Below are positions 4,187-11,556 of a DNA stretch of 18,511 nucleotides, one piece after another. This DNA is from RGIG9115 sp045644665 (lineage in GTDB: Bacteria > Bacillota > Clostridia > UBA1381), in contig JAZRHH010000009.1 of the NCBI GenBank assembly GCA_045644665.1, positions 1 to 18,511 of the forward strand, given 5' to 3'. The position numbers and the translations under genes are program-made. The notes under the pieces were generated by a model. It had not been told where the DNA came from and did not search any database. It saw only the letters and a program-made list of their open reading frames with translations. Position 1 is the stretch's first letter; every line of letters starts with the position of its first letter.

Positions 4187-6478
4187 ATGGAAAAACTTAT
4201 GGATCTTGAGCTTAAAATCAAGGAAATGTCTGCCCGTATAAAGGAGCTTCGTGAAATTGAAGGTATTTCCGAACAAAAAATGGCAGAGCGTACAGGCGTA
4301 ACAGTTGAAGAATACATAAAATGCGAAAACGGAGGTAAGGACCTTAACTTTGCATTTATTTACAGATGTGCGTCTGCACTTGGTGTAAACGTTACTGATA
4401 TTATAGAAGGATACAGCCCTAACCTTAAATCATATACTGTTACACGTGCAGGTGCAGGACAGCAAATTGCAAAGGCACATGGCATGACCTATTATAATCT
4501 GGCTTATGCCTTTAAAAACCGTATTGCAGAGCCACTTTATGTTCGCAGCCGTTATGACGAGGCGGCACAGGGCAAAGACATTGAGCTTACAACCCACGAG
4601 GGACAGGAATGTGATATTGTAATTGAGGGTAATTTGCTTGTCCAGATTGGCGACCACAAGGAAGTCCTTGGCCCTGGTGACAGCATTTATTATAACAGTG
4701 ACACCCCTCACGGAATGATAGCCGTAAACGGAAAAGACTGTGTGTTCTATGCAATTGTCTTAAGGTCTGACTATAAAGGGGAACAGGCACCTTCTACAGA
4801 AATTGTTCCTGAAAAAATTATTGGTGCAGTGCACAGAGATACAAAGGACAGAATATACCATAACTTTATTGATGTGGAAGAAAATGAAAAGGGTCTGCCT
4901 CTTTCGATTAAATTCAAAAACACAGATAAGTTTAATTTTGCCTTTGACCTTGTGGACGAGCTTTCAAGACGTGAGCCTGATAAACTTGCAATGCTCCATA
5001 TTTCAAAAGATAAGATAGAGAGAAGATTTACATTTACAGATATGAGAAAAGCATCAAGCCAATGCGCAAACTACTTTGCTTCCCTTGGCATTAAAAAGGG
5101 TGACAGGGTAATGCTTTGTCTTAAGAGACATTATCAGTTCTGGTTTGCAATTCTGGGTCTTAATAAGCTTGGTGCAATTGCAATTCCGGCTGTAAATCAG
5201 CTTCAAGAGCACGATTTTGAATATCGTTTCAAGTCTGCCGGAATAACAGCCGTTGTTGCAACATCTGACGGGGATACAACACACCAGATAGATATTGCTG
5301 CAAAGAATTGTCCTGACCTTGTGAACAAAATTGTTGTAGGAGAGGCAAGAGAGGGTTGGAGAAACTTTGATGAAGAGTATCAAAGATTCAGCACTCATTT
5401 TGAACGTACAGAGGACGCACCCGGCGGTGACGACCTTATGATAATGTATTTCACATCAGGCACCTCCGGCTATCCAAAAATTGCTGCACATAACTATAAG
5501 TATGCACTTGGTCATTTCCATACAGCTAAGTACTGGCACAATGTTGATCCTGACGGACTTCACTTTACAATTTCAGATACAGGCTGGGCAAAGGCAATGT
5601 GGGGTAAGCTCTATGGTCAATGGCTTTGTGAGGCGGCTACATTTGTATATGACTTTGACCGCTTTGATGCAGCAGATATTTTGCCTATGTTTGCAAAATA
5701 TCATATTACAACCTTCTGTGCACCTCCAACAATGCTCAGAATGATGATAAAGCAGGATATTTCAAAGTACGATTTTTCATCTGTACGTCATATGACAACA
5801 GCAGGCGAGGCACTTAATCCTGAAGTTTACCGCCAATTCGAAAAGGCAACAGGCCTTAGAATTATGGAAGGCTTCGGCCAGACAGAAAGTACAATGATTA
5901 TTGGTAACATGGCAGGAAGCTCACATAAGATTGGCTCGATGGGTAAGCCTGCTCCTATATACGATGTTTCGCTTGTGGATGCTGACGGAAACCCTGTAAA
6001 AACAAGTGAATCAGGCGAAATTGTTGTAAATGTTAAAAACGGTGCTCCTTGCGGTCTTTTCACAGGCTACTACGGAGACCAGGAAAAAACTGATGAAGTA
6101 TGGCATGACGGATTTTATCACACAGGCGACGTTGCATGGTGTGATGAAGATGGCTTCTACTGGTACGTAGGTCGTGCCGATGATGTTATCAAGTCATCAG
6201 GCTACAGAATCGGACCTTTTGAAATAGAAAGCGTTATAATGGAGCTTCCTTATGTACTTGAGTGTGGAGTTTCTGCTGTTCCTGACGAGGTAAGAGGACA
6301 AATCGTAAAGGCAAGTATAGTCCTTGTAGACGGAACAGTTGCAAGTGAGGAACTTAAAAAAGAAATTCAAACTTACGTTAAGGAAAAGACAGCTCCTTAT
6401 AAGTATCCGAGAATAGTAGAATTCAAGGACAGCCTACCTAAAACAGTAAGTGGTAAAATACAACGTAACAAGTTATAA
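4187..6478 (+). CDS. XRE-HTH / cupin / AMP-forming acyl-CoA synthetase fusion protein (763 aa)
   Basis: Residues about 15-75 form an XRE-type helix-turn-helix and about 115-193 a cupin (THEGQECDIVIEG, then GPGDSIYYNSDTPHG), a pair common in ligand-sensing regulators. Residues about 245-763 are a full adenylate-forming enzyme: YFTSGTSGYPK (421-431), GFGQTE (562-567), YHTGD (644-648), GRADD (662-666) and the C-terminal SGKIQR with catalytic Lys757. It most resembles acetyl- or medium-chain acyl-CoA synthetases, activating a carboxylic acid with ATP and CoA; the substrate is not visible from sequence. GGAGG (4177-4181) precedes the ATG at 4187. An in-frame start at 4148 lies inside the T-box terminator and is rejected. 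It is transcribed alone, between the T-box and its own terminator. T-box control suggests a role in amino acid supply, possibly valine from isobutyrate (inference). Confidence 0.88.
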   Translation: MEKLMDLELKIKEMSARIKELREIEGISEQKMAERTGVTVEEYIKCENGGKDLNFAFIYRCASALGVNVTDIIEGYSPNLKSYTVTRAGAGQQIAKAHGMTYYNLAYAFKNRIAEPLYVRSRYDEAAQGKDIELTTHEGQECDIVIEGNLLVQIGDHKEVLGPGDSIYYNSDTPHGMIAVNGKDCVFYAIVLRSDYKGEQAPSTEIVPEKIIGAVHRDTKDRIYHNFIDVEENEKGLPLSIKFKNTDKFNFAFDLVDELSRREPDKLAMLHISKDKIERRFTFTDMRKASSQCANYFASLGIKKGDRVMLCLKRHYQFWFAILGLNKLGAIAIPAVNQLQEHDFEYRFKSAGITAVVATSDGDTTHQIDIAAKNCPDLVNKIVVGEAREGWRNFDEEYQRFSTHFERTEDAPGGDDLMIMYFTSGTSGYPKIAAHNYKYALGHFHTAKYWHNVDPDGLHFTISDTGWAKAMWGKLYGQWLCEAATFVYDFDRFDAADILPMFAKYHITTFCAPPTMLRMMIKQDISKYDFSSVRHMTTAGEALNPEVYRQFEKATGLRIMEGFGQTESTMIIGNMAGSSHKIGSMGKPAPIYDVSLVDADGNPVKTSESGEIVVNVKNGAPCGLFTGYYGDQEKTDEVWHDGFYHTGDVAWCDEDGFYWYVGRADDVIKSSGYRIGPFEIESVIMELPYVLECGVSAVPDEVRGQIVKASIVLVDGTVASEELKKEIQTYVKEKTAPYKYPRIVEFKDSLPKTVSGKIQRNKL

Positions 6479-6484
6479 AAATGA

Positions 6485-6509
6485 GAAGGTGGAAACACCT
6501 TCTTTTTTT
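6485..6509 (+). terminator. Intrinsic terminator after the acyl-CoA synthetase gene
   Basis: GAAGGTG (6485-6491), a GAAA tetraloop and CACCTTC (6496-6502) are followed by seven T. It starts only 6 bases after the stop codon and separates this gene from the sporulation operon. Confidence 0.93.
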
Positions 6510-6591
6510 ATGTTCTAATTTGAGATTGCTATTAATAGAATGGAGTATAACGAATTTTGTACATGCTTTAATAGAAAGGAATGGAATTCAC

Positions 6592-7494
6592 ATGATGATT
6601 GTAAATACACGCTCGGAGCTAATAAGGGAGACGCCGGTTGAGATGCTTCCCCTTCGTATAAGAAAGTATTTTTTTGGAATAGACCCGTCCAATCTTACAG
6701 AAATAAGGCTCAGATGCAGGGCGCCTCTTTGTGTAAAAACAAGGACAGGCATTAAATTTATAACCCATAGCGGTGGACTGACTGATGAGAGCAAAAAGGG
6801 CGTTATAATTTCAAAGCGTGATATAGACGAGGCGGTTGATGTTCTTACTGCTTCATCACTTTACACATACAAAGAGGAAATCAAAAACGGATATATTACA
6901 GCTCCCGGAGGGCACAGGGTAGGCATTTGCGGAACTGTTACTCCTGATGGTGAATTTATTCGTGATATTTCCTGTCTTAACTACCGCTTTGCAAGAGAAA
7001 TTTTTGGTGCGGCAGACAGAGTGGCAGAAACGGTTTTTAATAAAGGGAATATAAAAAGCACACTCATTGTATCAAAACCCGGCTGCGGCAAAACAACTTT
7101 TTTGCGTGACCTTATAAGACAAATTTCAAATAAAGGTGTCAATGTAAGCGTTATAGATGAGAGGGGAGAACTTGCAGCAGTAAGGGACGGAGTGCCGGGC
7201 TTTGATTTGGGTCCTTGCACAGATATTCTTGATATGTGCAACAAGTCAGAGGGTATGAATATGGTTCTTCGCACAATGTCTCCGGCAGTTATTGCAGTGG
7301 ACGAGTTTAGTCCGGCTAGTGAGGGACATATTCTCGAAAGAGCCGCTTCGGCAGGAGTTAGTATATTTGCTAGCCTTCATAGCGGGGATTGGAAAAAGGA
7401 TATTCCGCCGGAAGTTCTGAAATGCTTTAGCTCTGTAGTGGTACTTACGGACAAGCCCTATCCCGGCACAGTAAGGGAAATGGTACATGTATAA
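6592..7494 (+). CDS. spoIIIAA: Stage III sporulation protein AA, channel ATPase
   Basis: This is the cytoplasmic ATPase of the SpoIIIA-SpoIIQ feeding channel, related to type II/IV secretion ATPases and active in the mother cell. From ATG 6592 it has 300 residues, close to the 307 of B. subtilis. The P-loop is KPGCGKTT (162-169), with Ser instead of the usual Gly/Ala at its first position. A Walker B-like VIAVDE lies at about 233-238. YITAPGGHRVGICG (101-114) is typical of the family. AGAAAGGA lies about a dozen bases upstream of the start. An in-frame ATG at 6481 falls within the preceding terminator and is rejected. The operon is expected to use sigma-E, but I see only weak matches to a sigma-E promoter near 6555-6575. 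It overlaps spoIIIAB by 8 bases. Confidence 0.96.
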   Translation: MMIVNTRSELIRETPVEMLPLRIRKYFFGIDPSNLTEIRLRCRAPLCVKTRTGIKFITHSGGLTDESKKGVIISKRDIDEAVDVLTASSLYTYKEEIKNGYITAPGGHRVGICGTVTPDGEFIRDISCLNYRFAREIFGAADRVAETVFNKGNIKSTLIVSKPGCGKTTFLRDLIRQISNKGVNVSVIDERGELAAVRDGVPGFDLGPCTDILDMCNKSEGMNMVLRTMSPAVIAVDEFSPASEGHILERAASAGVSIFASLHSGDWKKDIPPEVLKCFSSVVVLTDKPYPGTVREMVHV

Positions 7495-7987
7495 GATAAT
7501 CGGCGCAGTAATAATTATGCTTTCTTCTGCTATGTTAGGACTTGCAAAGTGCGCTTCGGTAAAAAAAAGACTAAGGAATTTAAAAGAGTTCAGGAATATG
7601 ATAAATGCTCTCAGGACAGAAATTTCCTTTAAAGCAACACCTCTTAAAAGAGCTGCAGAAATAATTGGTGAAAAGTTTTCTAACGAGTGTTTTATAGAGT
7701 TTTCTAAACTAATTGAAAGGCTTGGGGGACAAAAGGCTTTTGAGGAATCACTTGCCCGGTTTTCTTCAAAATATTCTTTTACAGCCCGTGACCGGAGCTG
7801 TATACTCCTTATGGCAGAGGGACTAGGCCGTACAGACAGGGAAAATCAGGTAAGACAGCTTGACCATGCAATTTATGAGCTTGATAAAATTATAGGCGAG
7901 GCGGCAGAGGAATGTTCAGAGAAAACAAGAGGATATTTAAACGGCTCTGTACTTATAGGCGCTTTTGCAGTGCTGATGCTTATGTGA
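7487..7987 (+). CDS. spoIIIAB: Stage III sporulation protein AB
   Basis: 166 residues (about 171 in B. subtilis). The N-terminus is a membrane segment (IIGAVIIMLSSAMLGLA), then a mostly helical domain with the family-typical LRTEISFKATPL, and a second hydrophobic segment at the C-terminus (GSVLIGAFAVLMLM). The family resembles the inner-membrane platform proteins of type II secretion and is thought to work with the SpoIIIAA ATPase. The start overlaps the end of spoIIIAA by 8 bases, which points to coupled translation. Confidence 0.95.
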   Translation: MYKIIGAVIIMLSSAMLGLAKCASVKKRLRNLKEFRNMINALRTEISFKATPLKRAAEIIGEKFSNECFIEFSKLIERLGGQKAFEESLARFSSKYSFTARDRSCILLMAEGLGRTDRENQVRQLDHAIYELDKIIGEAAEECSEKTRGYLNGSVLIGAFAVLMLM

Positions 7988-8000
7988 AAGGAGAAATAAA

Positions 8001-8195
8001 GTGGAGGTTGATTTAATATTTCGTGTGGCCGGAATTGGTATAATTGTGGCAGTTTTAAATCAGCTCCTTGCACGTTCCGGCCGTGAGGAGCAGGCACTTT
8101 TAACTACTATTGCGGGACTTGTGGTAGTGCTTGTAATTATAGTTCAGCAGATAGGGGATTTATTTGATATGGTTAAAAATATATTTAATCTCTAA
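8001..8195 (+). CDS. spoIIIAC: Stage III sporulation protein AC
   Basis: 64 residues with two membrane segments separated by the typical LLARSGREEQA turn. The start is GTG at 8001, with AAAGGAG (7987-7993) 7 bases upstream. It is one of the small integral membrane parts of the SpoIIIA complex and normally pairs with SpoIIIAD, which follows after 8 bases. Confidence 0.95.
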   Translation: MEVDLIFRVAGIGIIVAVLNQLLARSGREEQALLTTIAGLVVVLVIIVQQIGDLFDMVKNIFNL

Positions 8196-8203
8196 AGGGT
8201 GCT

Positions 8204-8596
8204 ATGGATATTTTTCAGTTAATAGGAATAGGTCTTGCAGGAGCTGTGGCGGCTGTGATTTTAAGACAAACAAAGCCTGAATTTGCTTTGGCTGTAACAC
8301 TTGCAACCGGCGGAGCTCTTCTTTTCTTTATTATAACGGGACTTGGCAGCGTAGCAGAGGAGATTAAGGAAGTAGTAGAGCTTGGGGGCATAGACAACAA
8401 ATATTTTGCAGCACTTATTAAAATTATTGGTGTATCGTATATTACAGAAATAGCATCAGAACTATGCCGTGATGCAGGATCCGGTGCAATTGCTGTAAAG
8501 CTTGAAATGGTAGGTAAGGTTTTTATAATGATTTTGTCACTACCAATAATTAAGGGCTTTTTGGAGGTTTGTACAAATGCAATACATATGCTATAG
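8204..8596 (+). CDS. spoIIIAD: Stage III sporulation protein AD
   Basis: 130 residues, an integral membrane protein with hydrophobic segments near residues 3-18, 23-45, 65-80 and 100-120. It contains the family-like KIIGVSYITEIASELCRDAG. It is part of the membrane platform of the SpoIIIA channel together with SpoIIIAC and SpoIIIAE. Its last 20 bases overlap the start of spoIIIAE, and the ribosome-binding site of spoIIIAE lies inside its coding sequence. Confidence 0.94.
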   Translation: MDIFQLIGIGLAGAVAAVILRQTKPEFALAVTLATGGALLFFIITGLGSVAEEIKEVVELGGIDNKYFAALIKIIGVSYITEIASELCRDAGSGAIAVKLEMVGKVFIMILSLPIIKGFLEVCTNAIHML

Positions 8597-9587
8597 CCCA
8601 CAGGTTTTATCTGCAATGGAAAAGGCAGAGGAAATTGCGTCTTCCATGCGTGAGGGAGCATACGAGCTTTCTCCTGTTTCCCTTATAAATAAACTGATAG
8701 AGCTTTCCGTTTCAGAATTTCATGACCTTGGAAGCTGCCTTATAGTTTTCTTTTGCATTGGGCTTTTAACTACAATTGTAAAACTTCTGGAGCAAAATCT
8801 AAGCTCCGGAGTAAGTAACATGGCTTTTTTTGCCTGTTACAGCGGTGCGGCGGCTGTGAGTGTAAAATGCTTTTCTGTCTGTCTTGACTATGCTGCAGAG
8901 GTTATAGGAGAGATGACAGACTTTATAACAAAGCTGTCGCCAATGCTTATGACGTTAATTGTAACATCAGGCAAAAGCATATCTGTTGCGGCATTTAGTC
9001 CGGTGCTTTCAGGAGCCGTATATGTAATAAGTATAATATGTGAAAAATGCATTTTGCCCCTTGCTTCATATTCCGTAATACTTACAATAACGGATAATAT
9101 AGGAGATAATGTACAGCTTTCAGGTCTTTGCAGACTCACCGGTTCTGCATCAAAGTGGATACTTACTCTTGTGTTTACACTATTTACAGGAATATGTGCC
9201 ATATATGGCTTTGCAACACCGTCTCTTGACGCAGTAAGTGCAAAAACTGTCAAGTTTGCAGTAGGAAGTCTTGTGCCTGTTGTTGGCGGGTTTTTGTCAG
9301 AAACCCTTGAAACTGTAATCACAAGCGGCAAAATGATGAAAAATACAATTGGCAGTGCAGGTCTTGTGGTTTTGTGCTCTATATGTGTGGGACCAATAAT
9401 AAAAATAGGTGCAATGGCGCTTATTGTTCGCGTAAGCGGTGCAATAACAGAGCCTGTGTCAGACGTGCGCATTTCAAAACTATTAAATGGGATAGGCAAC
9501 TCTGTAACGATTTTATTTGGAATGGTGGCAACTGTAGCTGTTTTGTTTCTTATAACAATAAGCATAATACTTGCATCTACAGGATAA
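8577..9587 (+). CDS. spoIIIAE: Stage III sporulation protein AE (short N-terminus)
   Basis: 336 residues, a polytopic membrane protein of the SpoIIIA complex with many hydrophobic segments and conserved stretches such as FGFATPSLDA-like YGFATPSLDAVS and LVPVVGGFLSETLETV. B. subtilis SpoIIIAE is about 399 residues and begins with a signal-like segment. Here the protein starts shortly before the first long membrane segment, so that N-terminus is missing. The start at 8577 is supported by GGAGGT (8563-8568), 8 bases upstream. The upstream DNA is occupied by spoIIIAD in another frame. Confidence 0.94.
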   Translation: MQYICYSPQVLSAMEKAEEIASSMREGAYELSPVSLINKLIELSVSEFHDLGSCLIVFFCIGLLTTIVKLLEQNLSSGVSNMAFFACYSGAAAVSVKCFSVCLDYAAEVIGEMTDFITKLSPMLMTLIVTSGKSISVAAFSPVLSGAVYVISIICEKCILPLASYSVILTITDNIGDNVQLSGLCRLTGSASKWILTLVFTLFTGICAIYGFATPSLDAVSAKTVKFAVGSLVPVVGGFLSETLETVITSGKMMKNTIGSAGLVVLCSICVGPIIKIGAMALIVRVSGAITEPVSDVRISKLLNGIGNSVTILFGMVATVAVLFLITISIILASTG

Positions 9588-9597
9588 AGGAAAAATT

Positions 9598-10035
9598 ATG
9601 GACAAGTATCTTACAACACTAATTACTGCTGCAGTCCTTTCGGCTGTTGCAAAAAACGTGTCGCCTGAAAGATGGCAAAAATATATAAGTGTAATAACAG
9701 GAATTATGCTTGTAAGTGTTATAGTATCACCCCTGTTTGAGTTTGCAAAGGTTGATTTGTTTGAGGAATTTTCCTATACAGAGGAAACAAATATGCTTGC
9801 GCAGCATGAGGCTGTAAAGGAAGAACTGGAAAAAAGGGTTTCCGAGGACGCAAAAAACCGCCTTGCAAATGAGCTTGGAGGGGAGTATCGAGTAGAAACA
9901 AAGCTTTTGATAAATAAAAACAATGAAATTGAGGGTGTCAAGGAGATGATAGTTTGGACAAGGGAAAAGGAAGCGCCGGTAAGAAGGATACTTGGAGCAG
10001 TATATTCTCCTCAAAAAATATCATTCCCCAAATAG
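9598..10035 (+). CDS. spoIIIAF: Stage III sporulation protein AF
   Basis: 145 residues from ATG 9598. AAAGGA lies just before it, after the spoIIIAE stop at 9587. Two N-terminal membrane segments (LITAAVLSAVAKNV and YISVITGIMLVSVIVSPLF) precede a soluble domain with an EELEKRVSEDAKNRLANEL helix. It is shorter than the B. subtilis protein (206), mostly by lacking part of the linker. SpoIIIAF has a ring-building-type domain and is needed for the channel. An in-frame upstream ATG at 9571 is inside spoIIIAE and has no ribosome-binding site. The gene overlaps spoIIIAG by 82 bases. Confidence 0.92.
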   Translation: MDKYLTTLITAAVLSAVAKNVSPERWQKYISVITGIMLVSVIVSPLFEFAKVDLFEEFSYTEETNMLAQHEAVKEELEKRVSEDAKNRLANELGGEYRVETKLLINKNNEIEGVKEMIVWTREKEAPVRRILGAVYSPQKISFPK

Positions 10036-10376
10036 AGAAATTTCTTGACAGCAGGAATAAACAGGTCTTTGCCGTAATATTAATTATTGGAATACTGCTT
10101 ATGACAATCCCGTCAGGAGAAAAAAAGACAGCCTCAAAAAGCGGCAGCGAAGAAGAAAGGCTATGTAGTATTCTTTCTTCTATTGAGGGCTGTGGAGAGG
10201 TTACTGTTATGATTACATATCATGGCGAGGACAAAAATAAAAATATTCAGGCAAAGGGTGCCGTGGTGGTGGCAGAGGGGGCAGGCGAGGCAGATGTAAG
10301 AAACAGGCTTTCTACTGCAGTTCAGGCAGCACTTGATTTGCCTCCGCACAAAGTTGTAGTGCAAAAGTTGAAATAG
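9954..10376 (+). CDS. spoIIIAG: Stage III sporulation protein AG
   Basis: 140 residues starting with TTG at 9954, backed by AGGAG (9941-9945) 8 bases upstream. No other valid start exists before the membrane segment QVFAVILIIGILLMTI. After it comes the ring-building domain with the typical EERLCSILSSIEGCGEVTVMITY and the C-terminal LDLPPHKVVVQKLK. SpoIIIAG forms the large ring of the channel in the intermembrane space. B. subtilis SpoIIIAG is 229 residues; this one has a short linker and lacks much of the inserted region. The 82-base overlap with spoIIIAF is long for this operon. Confidence 0.93.
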   Translation: MDKGKGSAGKKDTWSSIFSSKNIIPQIEKFLDSRNKQVFAVILIIGILLMTIPSGEKKTASKSGSEEERLCSILSSIEGCGEVTVMITYHGEDKNKNIQAKGAVVVAEGAGEADVRNRLSTAVQAALDLPPHKVVVQKLK

Positions 10377-10391
10377 AAAGGAAGTATAAAA

Positions 10392-10970
10392 ATGATGGTT
10401 TTGAGACGGAAAGAAATAGTTGCGGCGGCACTGGTGGTGCTTGTGGGAATGGCAGGCTATCTTAACTGGCATTATCAGGATACAATAACTGTTCGTGACG
10501 GAGAAAGCTATGTGGAGGCAGGCAAGAGGCTGGGCGAAGCAACATATGTAATGAACGATGAAAAGGTAGAAGAAACCAAGGCTGAAAAAGAAGTAGAACC
10601 CGCAACCAGCCCTGATGCTGTAGCGGATTATTTTGAGAATTCCCGTTCGGAGAGGGAAATTTCGAGGTCTAAGTCCCTTGATATATTAAATGAAACTGCG
10701 GCTAACGAGAGTTTTGATACAGAAATAAGAAGAAAGGCTCAGGATAAAATTATAAGCCTTGCAGAAAATGTTCAAAATGAAGCAGAAATAGAAAATCTTG
10801 CCCGTGCAAAAGGCTATGACAAGATATGTGTATATATTTCCGAAGAAAATGTTAATATAACTGTGCAAAAAGACGAATTTTCAGAGGCAGATGCCGCTAA
10901 AATACAGGAAATTGCAACAGAACAACTAAAAATCTCTCCTAATCAAATTAAAATTGTTGAAGTTCGATAA
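10392..10970 (+). CDS. spoIIIAH: Stage III sporulation protein AH
   Basis: 192 residues. A membrane segment at about 8-25 (IVAAALVVLVGMAGYLNW) is followed by an acidic linker and a C-terminal ring-building domain ending in PNQIKIVEVR. The protein spans the mother-cell-side membrane and interlocks with forespore SpoIIQ. Length is slightly below the 218 of B. subtilis. AGAAAGGAAG lies upstream of the ATG pair at 10392. It is the last gene of the operon. No terminator follows; the promoter of the next gene overlaps its end. Confidence 0.95.
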   Translation: MMVLRRKEIVAAALVVLVGMAGYLNWHYQDTITVRDGESYVEAGKRLGEATYVMNDEKVEETKAEKEVEPATSPDAVADYFENSRSEREISRSKSLDILNETAANESFDTEIRRKAQDKIISLAENVQNEAEIENLARAKGYDKICVYISEENVNITVQKDEFSEADAAKIQEIATEQLKISPNQIKIVEVR

Positions 10971-10985
10971 ATAATTTGATATAAT
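10957..10985 (+). promoter_or_regulatory. Promoter of the Asp23/Gls24 gene
   Basis: TTGAAG (10957-10962) and TATAAT (10980-10985) have a 17-bp spacer. The -35 lies within the last codons of spoIIIAH. It would allow vegetative expression independent of the sporulation operon. Confidence 0.65.
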
Positions 10986-11022
10986 AAACAAAAGAGATAT
11001 ACGAAAGGAGTATATTGATATA

Positions 11023-11439
11023 ATGGCGGATAATTTTTTTGAATTTAATGAAAATGATATTGAAACAGAAAGCTCAAACGGCAGCGTAAAAATTTCTAAC
11101 GAAGTAATAGCCGCAATAGCAGGCGTTTCTGCCGAGGAAACAAAAGGCGTTGCATATATGTACACATCAATTTCAGGTGCAATTGCGGAGAAGTTTGTAA
11201 GTCGCAAAAATCTTTCAAAGGGAGTAAAGGTAGAAATTCTTCCTGAAGGCATAGAGCTTGACCTTTATATTGTAATTGATTTCGGTACAAGAATACGGGA
11301 AGTGGCAGAGGCAGTTCAGTCAAGCGTTAAATCAAATGTTGAGTCAATGACCGGAATGGAAGTAAAAGCCGTTAATGTTCATATCGAGAGTGTAAGCTTT
11401 GAAAAAAAGGCTGATGTGCAAATAATAGAGGAAAATTAA
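11023..11439 (+). CDS. Asp23/Gls24 family envelope stress response protein
   Basis: 138 residues. The core GSVKISNEVIAAIAGVSAEE near the start, then LPEGIELDLYIVIDFGTRI and AVQSSVKSNVESMTGMEVKAVNVHI, is the characteristic Asp23/Gls24 fold. Family members are abundant, partly membrane-associated and linked to envelope or alkaline stress; the exact activity is unknown. AAAGGAG (11004-11010) lies 12 bases before the ATG, a little farther than usual; no better start exists. It has its own promoter and terminator, so it is probably a single-gene unit. Location just after spoIIIAH is common in Clostridia. Confidence 0.93.
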   Translation: MADNFFEFNENDIETESSNGSVKISNEVIAAIAGVSAEETKGVAYMYTSISGAIAEKFVSRKNLSKGVKVEILPEGIELDLYIVIDFGTRIREVAEAVQSSVKSNVESMTGMEVKAVNVHIESVSFEKKADVQIIEEN

Positions 11440-11440
11440 C

Positions 11441-11473
11441 AAAAACTGCTGCGTATGATGCAGCAGTTTTTTT
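11441..11473 (+). terminator. Intrinsic terminator after the Asp23/Gls24 gene
   Basis: A perfect stem AAAAACTGCTGC (11441-11452) with GCAGCAGTTTTT, a 7-base loop and seven T in a row. It starts one base after the stop codon. Confidence 0.95.
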
Positions 11474-11487
11474 GTTTCAAATATTAA

Positions 11488-11516
11488 TTGACTATTATAC
11501 ATTTTCATGATATAAT
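11488..11516 (+). promoter_or_regulatory. Promoter of the truA operon
   Basis: TTGACT (11488-11493) and TATAAT (11511-11516) have a 17-bp spacer, with TGA before the -10 (extended -10). It sits right after the upstream terminator and about 40 bases before the truA start. It probably drives truA through ruvX, as no terminator is seen between them. Confidence 0.85.
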
Positions 11517-11556
11517 AGATGTGTATATTCTATCTGAAATTATTTGAGAGAAAATT

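Noticed and set aside
6481..6591. Upstream in-frame ATG for spoIIIAA
   Set aside because: It is part of the preceding terminator, and the extra 37 residues do not resemble SpoIIIAA.
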